Origin: Notospermus geniculatus | Taxonomy: Eukaryota; Nemertea; Pilidiophora; Heteronemertea; Lineidae | Direction of reading: 5' to 3' | NCBI GenBank assembly: GCA_002633025.1 | Contig: NMRB01000078.1 | Span: 65,214 to 129,213, forward strand | DNA length: 64,000 nucleotides | Shown here: one piece after another, positions 56,110 to 64,000 of the stretch | Layout: each line of letters begins with the position of its first letter | Position numbering within the stretch: position 1 is the stretch's first letter | Made by a program: the position numbers and the translations under genes | Notes under the pieces: generated by a model | What the model was told of the DNA's origin: nothing | What the model saw: the letters and a program-made list of their open reading frames with translations, nothing else | Database searches by the model: none

Positions 56110-58260
56110 ACCTGAATTTATTCTCGGCCATCTGCCCGCCGTCACCGCAGATAGTTTACTTGATCATCAAGCAAATGATGAATGCTACCACTGAGGACGT
56201 CCAAAAAAGTGCTAAAAAAAGCCACAGCTTGATATCTTACAGACGAATTCCGAGAAAGACCCATGATGATTTTCAGCCATCAGTGCATATACCCTCTGCC
56301 ATCATCACGGATATTTCACTTCATTAGCAAAGCACATGATGAATGCTACCCTGCGTCTTGACTCCCTAAACACCGAGAAAGTAGCCACTTACATTTCTAT
56401 TCATTATGTACCATCTTCTTCATTTCGTGAATATAAATGGTGGAACAGACAATTAGCCAATTTACCAAAGTGCTGATCAGCTGTGTTCATTAGCCTAATT
56501 TTCCTAAAGTAAACTTGTTCAAAGGCCACTTAGGAAAAGGCTTCTAGCAGCCAGACGGCTGTTATCTAGATTAACCGAAGAAATGGACCGAGCAAACATA
56601 ATTTTAGCTGCAAACATCAGTTTCGTCTGAATATTATATCTACCGTCGTCATGTCAAGTGGTTCCAATTACTAACACTAGCAACTCCGGCTGTAGAAATG
56701 GTATTTTCTATTGACATGCGTGTCTCATGGTCTGGCTACATTGGCAGTTGAGAGGAGGATGCATTTTGCTGCGGGAGACTCCAAATCTGCAAACATCAGA
56801 TGCATGTACTTTCAGCTGACGACTTTGGTCTGTGGCTTCGCCTTTGGTGACGTCACTGCTGCAAATCGCTGTCGTTCTAGTTGCTCTTGTTGTTATCTTT
56901 GGCGTTTGCAAACAAACGTGTCCTTGCTATCTGCATCGACCTTCAATGGCGGGCGTAAGTGCATTTGGTATCGTTGGTAGCCCTGTCCCTGGACAATGCT
57001 TCAAGTTTAAAGGGATGTTTTTCTCTATGTTTCATCTCATATTTACGGAAACAAACTATGTCGCTGCCCCAGCCTCCATTGATTCCTTCCTCGGACCCGG
57101 TATCTTTGGCAGCTGGGAGTCGTTGTCATTTTAACAATTTGAAATCCTGTTAAAATTTCATTCTTTTTACCTGATATGACCTGTCTGATAGAGAATCGGT
57201 TTGGGTACTCAGAAGATGGCGGTTCATGTCTTGGGGTGGAGAGCTTCTTTCCTCTGAGATGATATGTGCAAAAACATTGGTATTTCAGCAACGTCAAACA
57301 AAATTACAGTAATTTCGTATCAGCCAGCCTATCCTAACAGCCACTTAACTGCCGCGTTACCCAAGGATACCGACCCGAATTGAATTCTCCCCGGCCAGCC
57401 ATTCCAATTGATTCTTTATCGCCCACCCATTCTTCAAATGAGCTGCCAGTTATTACCACGTGAACGTTTTACCAAGGTACAAGCTTTCAGTATACAATGT
57501 TTGGCGATGGTACAGTCCCTAGAATGGCTCCAGTGGAACACTAAAACTTGACAAGACCAATTACTGCAGAATGACATGTGACCAGACTCAGTGTTCCATT
57601 CTCCCTGTGTGTTACGAACAGCAGTGAAAAGCTCATCTAGTGATGTTTTATGTTAGTGATTTGTTGGCTTCAGTCTCTTGGGTCGAATCGTGTGTCCCAT
57701 CAATTGGTTGCCGTCATATTCCATCAAACTCAAGTGCAGTTAGCGACAATGATTTACGCAAGCAGCCTACAGCGTTACACCGACGATTACCATTTAGTTT
57801 ATTCTATCAGTTGCAGTTGGTGATGACCTGACCATTACCGTAGCTGGCACAGGGACAGTCAGGGGGCAAATGCGTCATGGAAAACTTGCTGATTTTGGCC
57901 GAAAATGGCAAAAAGCATCTCCCCCCCCCGGTCCAATGACCCCCCAAAAGCCAGCTACGACCCTCTTACTAGTCCTGCTGTCCTCTTGGCCACTAGGTTG
58001 TTGTCGATGGAACTTTTGTGTCAAAGGTTATCATCAATATCCATTAAGTAAACACATAGCTGACATCGGTTGAACATTACATCAACACATTCATAGATTT
58101 CACATCTCAAGTCGTTAATCGTTTAAGATGATGATAGGTGATGCCCTTGTGCTGCAGCCCTTTTGCCAGAAAAAGAGGTTTGGGGATGAAATGTCTTGTT
58201 TTGCCTCACGCGCAGTCATTCTTTGATATTGCTTTCAAGCATTTTTTTAGAGCAATCATC
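56110..58260. other. no gene supported
   Basis: Unique sequence. One plus-strand frame at 56832-56956 reads a hydrophobic stretch (LLQIAVVLVALVVIFGVC) before cysteines and a GTAAGTG donor, but an in-frame stop directly follows the only acceptor, so I do not call an exon. Confidence 0.4.
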
Positions 58261-58271
58261 CCCTATTTTAG

Positions 58272-58405
58272 AGCAGTCCATTCCTTTTGTCAACGCGGAT
58301 TTGATTACCCGACCAGCATTTGATAATTTAGTTACCATTCCTGTCAGTGAATTAAGCAAGTTACCATTCATTGAACCTGTTGTGCGAAGCAAAAGACAAA
58401 AGAAG
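58272..58405 (+). CDS. candidate internal exon, unrecognised
   Basis: Acceptor CAATCATCCCCTATTTTAG, donor AAG|GTAAGAG, 134 bp, open throughout. The peptide reads QSIPFVNADLITRPAFDNLV, TIPVSELSKLPFIEPVV and ends basic (RSKRQKK), like a nuclear localisation patch. It is on the same strand as the gene starting at 18.5 kb and could be a far downstream exon of it, though at least one intermediate exon would be needed to fix the phase. Confidence 0.45.
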
Positions 58406-59123
58406 GTAAGAGCGTGAAGTTGATGTCAAATTGGCACAGACAGAGCCACCAATGTCAAACAAGGCAGCATCCGTTGCACCTGTCGTCGACAGCAAACTAC
58501 AAGGAGCAAACTGCAGGATAAAGAAACAGCAAGAAAGGTCACAGTATAGATTATCACTGTTTTCAATGGTCTGAAAGCCTTTTACAGCAAACAATTACAG
58601 GGAGAACCAGGTTTCATCGTCCTGTTAGTGAATTTTTCGTCAGCAATCTCCGTGTACTGCCGTGTTGATCATCGGTGAACATCTTTACTGTAGTTGAACA
58701 AATCCCCACGGCAACATTCACAGCAACCCCGTTACTCTTGCTCTACCTCCTGATTCATTAGGGAAGATTGTGCACTAATGAAATTCCTTTCAAAGCCAGA
58801 GCTACAAAGGAAGAATTTAGGGAGCCAATTCCCTGATCAGAACTGTGTCTTAATCTTTTAATTGCTGTAGCCTACTGCACGGCCAAAGGGGATGACATGA
58901 AAGTTAATATCTTATTTAATCCAAAATTAAATTTAATTTTGCAGCAGATAGCTATCTATTAGTGCAAGGCGGGGTCATATTTCATTGTAAAAATCTCATA
59001 ACAGACGCAGATACTGGTTGATGGCCATGTAAGGAATGAAAGCATTCCTTTCCATTCAGATTACCTTTTGGTTGGTTGAGCAGTTTGCTATGCAGTGCCA
59101 TAAAAGTTGCTGTTTATGGTACC

Positions 59124-60949
59124 TTGGTGCTTGATGGGCAGCCGGCATGAATACAGGATGTACAGTTGTTGTTGCCCTAGAGACAAGAAGGTATAAACGC
59201 CTTTTCTGTACTTCCATCAAATGTTGAATACATGAATATGACTTTACAGGCAACCCTTTAGCATACATTGACCAGTGTTCTTGTACATTGACCATGCACC
59301 CAGCGACGAGTGTACGTACATCGTGTAGAGCCTCTACAAGGGCCTACGGTGGAACACATATGATTCCAATCCGACCCTGCACAAACAGGCAAAGCTTCTG
59401 CCAGAAGGCCAAACAGTTGTGTGGTGGTATATCATGCTGTGGTAGACTTAGAGGCAGCAACTGTTCGGCACAGGCAAAGCTTTTGTTGTACTGGTTTCAT
59501 CAAGCCGGCCACTTGAAGACACTGATTGCACTGATTGCACATGTACGTATGCCGAGATGTGCACGTCCACAACATAGTATGCCATCCACAATCCTTGAAA
59601 TTCATCAGGTCGTCAATGCATTTGTTCGCTACTTCGTGTTTCAATGAAAGTTGCACAAAGGCGAGTAAAAAATAGGCCTACTGTACTAAAAAATCAATTG
59701 ATTGATGATAATTCCGTTGACAAATGTCTCTGCTTTTTCATCAGCAATCATTAAACCGTCCCCGATGTGACATCATGAATGATCATTACCACAATCAGGA
59801 TTGTTACTATGTCATCATCATCGTACTTTTATTCCACATGTTAAATTATGCAACAGAACGCATCATGATTTTGATACTGGGAGCGAAATGGTCAGATTAA
59901 ATGATCCAATTCATTAGACCCTGGGAGCTGGTCATGGTTACAGAGTAGAATGGGCTCCATAACCGGTTTTTGTGTACTTTTTCTCCAAGTTTTATTTTAA
60001 TGTCTTAAATATTTGATGTTAAGAGGCATTACCACCGATTGCTGAGGTAATTATGGTGGTTACCACACTACAAAATGTACTGGAAGTAGGCTGAGCATCA
60101 GTTGGCAGATTTTCTCGATCAGAAAGGTCATCATCGCTGTTCTTCAAGTAGGCCAATGAGAAATTGTTTCTCATATTCTGAGGAGGCGTACAGGAATCTC
60201 GGTCCATCTTCATAGAACAAACTGCTAGGCCTAGCTACTTGCTGAATTCTAGGCCCAGCTGATAGCAAGCTATCCTGTTTGTACAGGCTAATGTAGGCTA
60301 CACAGCAAGCAGAGCTGGCGAGGCTTTATGAATTTGGGACCTGGGTGGGACCTTAACCAGAGAGCTTCCGTAGGACTAGCCTATCGCCACGTTGAATGGT
60401 AATTTACCATCTTCCATCCCTGCTAAAGCATGGTCCAGGAATAGCGATCCAGTTGACCTACATATTCACAGGTAGCCTACTTCACTCACTTCGTAAATCA
60501 GGTCTCTGGTCACTTGTACCCTAATCTGGGAGTGAGGAAAGCAACCTGTATGATCTCTCTGCCAGTGGCTTCCTTGCCATTTCTGACCTCACTTCATCCG
60601 TTTACCATTCCTGACTCGATCATGCATCTCCTTTTGATCTCGAGTTTCTCAATGATATTCCTAAAGTCAGCTTGAATATGTCTCTGATTGTGTTCTCAGT
60701 CGACTACTAAAACAGCTGATCACGTTATCTCGCTCAATTTGTTCACACACAGGTAACATTTTAAGCCAGATCAAAAGACATACTAACGAAATGGTGTCTT
60801 CATCTAATTCACCATAAAAAGTTTCCACCTTGACTTCAACATCGCTGTGGGCGATCCCTGTATCAGAAACATGAAAGAATATTTCATTTTCTTTTAAAGC
60901 AAACTGCAAGATCTTTGAAGGATGCTTTTGTGTAGCGTATAATTAGGTA
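59124..60949. repeat. large tandem duplication, copy 1
   Basis: From TTGGTGCTTGATGGGCAGCC to GTGTAGCGTATAATTAGGTA, repeated at 61072-62557. Copy 1 has about 336 extra bases at 60223-60558 (starting CTAGGCCTAGCTACTTG), absent from copy 2. Confidence 0.9.
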
Positions 60950-61071
60950 CACTCCTTTCGCAGTGTCTCCTCACTCGTACCTATCGTTCATAGCCACTGC
61001 TTACAATAGCCAGATCCCCGCCGATTTACCACTAGAGGGCGTTTGCGTAACTAACGAAATACATGAAACAT

Positions 61072-62557
61072 TTGGTGCTTGATGGGCAGCCGGCATGAAT
61101 ACAGGATGTACAGTTGTTGTTGCCCTAGAGACAAGAAGGTATAAACGCCTTTTCTGTACTTCCATATCAAATGTTGAATATATGAATATGACTTTACAGG
61201 CACCTCAGTGTTCTTGTGCATTGACCATGCACCCAGCGACACCTTCACTGTACGTATATCGTGTAGATCCTCTAAAAGGGTCTACCGTGGAACACATATA
61301 TTCCAATCTGACCCTGCACAAACAGGCAAAGCTTCTGCCAGAAGGCCAAACAGTTGTGTGGTGGTATATCATGCTGTGGTAGACTTAGAGGCAGCAACTG
61401 TTCGGCACAGGCAAGGCTTTTGTTGTAGGCCCTACTGGTTTCATCAAGCCGGCCACTTGAAGACACTGATTGCACATGATGATGTACATGTAGATGTACG
61501 TATGCCGAGATGTGCACGTCCATAACATAGTATGCCATCCACAATCCTTGAAATTCATCAGGTCGTCAATGCATTTGTTCGCTACTTCGTGTGTCAACGA
61601 AAGTTACACAAAGGCGAGTAAAAATACTAAAAAATCAATTGATTGATGATAATTCCGTTGACAAATGTCTCTGCTTTTTCATCAGCAATCATTAAACCGT
61701 CCCCGGTGTGACATCATGAATGATCATTACCACAATCAGGATTGTTACTATGTCATCAACATCGTACTTTTATTCCACATGTTAAATTATGCAACAGAAC
61801 GCATCATGATTTTGATGCTGGGAGCGAAATGGTCAGATTAAATGGTCCAATTCATTAGACCCTGGGAGCTGGTCATGGTTACAGAGTAGAATGGGCTCCA
61901 TAACCGGTTTTGTGTACTTTTTCTCCAAGTTTTATTTTAATGTCTTAAATATTTGATGTTAAGAGGCATTACCACCGATTGCTGAGGTAATTATGGTGGT
62001 TACCACACTACAAAATGTACTGGAAGTAGGCTGAGCATCAGTTATGGCCGATTTTCTCGATCAGAAAGGTCATCATCGCTGTTCTTTAAGTAGGCCAATG
62101 AGAAATTGTTTCTCATATTCTGGGCAGGCGTACAGGAATCTCTGTCCATCTTCATAGAACAAACTTGCCAGAGGCTTCCTTGCCATTTCTGACCTCAATT
62201 CATTCGTTTACCATTCCTGACTCGATCATGTCATCTCCTTTTGATCTTGAATTTCTCAATAATATTCCTAAAGTCAGCTTGAATATGTCTCTGATTGTGT
62301 TCTCAGTCGACTACTAAAACAGCTGATCACGTTATCTCACTCAATTTGTTCACACACAGGTAACATTTTAAGCCAGATCAAAAGACATACTAACGAAATG
62401 GTGTCTTCATCTAATTCACCATAAAAAAGTTTCCACCTTGATTTCAACATCGCTGTGGGCGATCCCTGTATCAGAAACATGAAAGAATATTTCGTTTTCT
62501 TTTAAAGCAAACTGCAAGATCTTTGAAGGATGCTTTTGTGTAGCGTATAATTAGGTA
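61072..62557. repeat. large tandem duplication, copy 2
   Basis: Second copy of 59124-60949, lacking the 336-bp segment. Open frames in this region contain frameshifts between copies (for example four against five or more As at CATAAAAA), so I do not call them genes. Confidence 0.9.
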
Positions 62558-62900
62558 AAAGAAAGCAACTCTATTTGGGGTGTGACAAGGTTGGTAGTCC
62601 AAACAGACGGTCGCTTTCTGTCGTCCTTTGATCATTGTGGATGTTGTTAGTTTTGCTTTTTGTGGAGGCAGGAGTTCGTGAAAGAAGAGATCAATCAATT
62701 TTCACCAAAGTTGACAAACAGCTCCTCCTTCTGAGCATGAAAATGAGATTTTTGAAGCTGAAGCGTGTTTAGGGTGGATTCACTGTTTTGGTAGAAACCT
62801 TCATCAAAAGGTACACTAGGTTCTCCATTATTGCCATATGAACGCCCGAGTTGAGTCACCCGTCCATTGAGAGTGGCTAAGCCGTCTAGACCATTGATAA
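62558..62900. other. no gene seen
   Basis: Unique sequence between the duplication and the 5S-like repeat cluster; nothing recognised. Confidence 0.45.
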
Positions 62901-62904
62901 CTTC

Positions 62905-63965
62905 ATGATTAGCCTCCTAGCCGGTACATTGGTCACAATCACAGACAAAAGCGACACTGGGCGTCACCAGTTCGTGGTTCGGTGACTCACCGAATCTGCT
63001 TGGCGATCTTTCTGGCTGCTCGATCCTGGACGAGTAGCCATAGATATTGCAGCGTGGATAATGGTGCGTGACCCAATGAAGACTTCTTTGTCGACATCTT
63101 GGTCCGTGCATTGGCCAGAGTTACCGAAGTAAAGCAATATCGGGTGTTCTCCTGGGGGAGTAGTTCTAGATGTTGATGCATGAGGCATTGGTAGTCGACC
63201 TTCTTTATCCTGAGGGTAATCAGCCCAGGCATTGAGGACTTCCTTGTCGACATCATGGCAGGTACGGCGATCACCATTACCAAAGGTTAAGCAATGTCGG
63301 GCGTAATTCTGTAGTAGGTGTTAGTGCAGGAGGCACCAGTAGTCGAGCCTTCCCATCCGAGGGTTGCCAGCCTCATTTGCCAATGATGATATCCTTGGCT
63401 ATCCCTTGATGGCCCATTCCGAGGGTAGTCAGCCAAGCCAATGGAAACTTCCTTGCAGACATCTTGACTGGCACGTCGTGCGTAACTCTACATCAACAGG
63501 TACATGTAAAAGAAACCGTCGTTGTGTTTTTTTCAAGACGAGACACGACAAGTAGGGCCCAGATAAAAACTTGCAGGGACCCTATTGTTCAAGAGAATAC
63601 CTTGAAACCTGACGATCTCTGTTGTGATCCTATAGATCTTGCAGATTACCAATACAGAAATACATATTTCCCTTTTGGGGAAACAAAGAAGATTTTTTTG
63701 CTATGCACTTTGTCATCTGGCCTTTCACTCAGAGGAGAGATCAATACCGGGGACAGTGTGTTTACCAAAGGTGCAGCTTCACTTCGTCGATGCTTCTAAC
63801 AATGCTTCTGTTTTTGTTACGGAAGTATCTGGTTACAAGATAGAAATTGTCGTCGTTGTTTTTATTGACTTCCTTGTCGACATCATGGCAGGTACGGCGA
63901 TCACCATTACCAAAGGTTAAGCAATGTCGGGCGTAATTCTGTAGTAGGTGTTAGTCATGTTAGTG
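62905..63965. repeat. cluster of repeats with a 5S-rRNA-like core
   Basis: Four or five imperfect units contain TTCCTTGTCGACATCATGGC, CGATCACCATTACCAAAGG and TTAAGCAATGTCGGGCG, at about 63080-63140 (TTACCGAAGTAAAGCAATATCG), 63236-63330, 63440-63490 (truncated) and 63868-63950. The last repeats 63236-63330 without visible difference over about 85 bases. The GATCACC...GTTAAGCAAYGTCGGGC part resembles the internal promoter of 5S rRNA. Confidence 0.6.
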
Positions 63966-64000
63966 CAGGAGGCACCAGTAGTCGAGCCTTCCCATCAGAG

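Noticed and set aside
56832-57134. Hydrophobic plus-strand frame resembling a single-pass membrane exon
   Set aside because: The only acceptor (TACTTTCAG at 56815) is followed by TGA in this frame and the frame has no ATG before the hydrophobic part; kept only as a remark.
60667-60909. 80-codon minus-strand frame in the 59-62 kb duplication
   Set aside because: The second copy has an extra A in the CATAAAAA run that shifts the frame, so it is not maintained.

Overview
The window looks like nuclear DNA of an animal, not a prokaryote. Its genes are split into short exons joined at GT-AG sites in matching phase, most of the sequence is non-coding, and it is full of short inverted-repeat (foldback) transposons, tRNA-derived SINE pieces, minisatellites and segmental duplications. 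The recurring TAGGCCTAC/ACATGTA-rich spacer and the high apparent heterozygosity suggest an outbred marine invertebrate (for example an echinoderm, hemichordate or lancelet), but this is an inference only.

Three loci are supported as genes. (1) An SLC22-family organic ion transporter lies on the minus strand at 6272-10392 as eight phase-consistent exons, with the N-terminal exon not found. Its last three exons are present a second time at 255-1166, cut off by a one-base gap at 1167. (2) BOLA1, a mitochondrial BolA-type Fe-S cluster protein, lies on the plus strand at about 3564-4816 between the two SLC22 blocks. (3) An unrecognised plus-strand gene starts near 18.5 kb. It has two duplicated, strongly protein-conserved alternative first exons (18556-18743 and 19609-19793) that fit in phase onto a second exon at 27613-27786; a further plausible exon is at 58272-58405, though its membership is unproven. 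Weaker candidate exons are at 35621-35925 (plus) and at 49437-49630, 50657-50857 and 52608-52859 (minus).

Layout: 0-10.4 kb SLC22 and BOLA1 with foldback elements; 11.6-15.9 kb a 21-bp satellite whose orientation flips in mid-array, held between about 1.1-1.2 kb direct repeats that carry degenerate LINE reverse-transcriptase motifs; 17-28 kb the unknown gene and its large intron; 28-43 kb mostly intergenic or intronic DNA with minisatellites, tandem duplications and SINEs; 44.4-46.9 kb and 49.7-52.8 kb two side-by-side duplications, each split by an N gap, which look like two haplotypes laid end to end; 59.1-62.6 kb another 1.5-1.8 kb duplication; 62.9-64 kb (and 39.3-40.4 kb) a repeat family with a 5S-rRNA-like core.

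I found no multi-gene system such as a defence island or a biosynthetic cluster. The most unusual signals are a set of tiny palindromic insertions (20-69 bp) flanked by 7-bp direct repeats at 1401, 2025 and 6198, the duplicated first exons, and the orientation-switching satellite. Everything here was read by eye; no homology search or computation was run.
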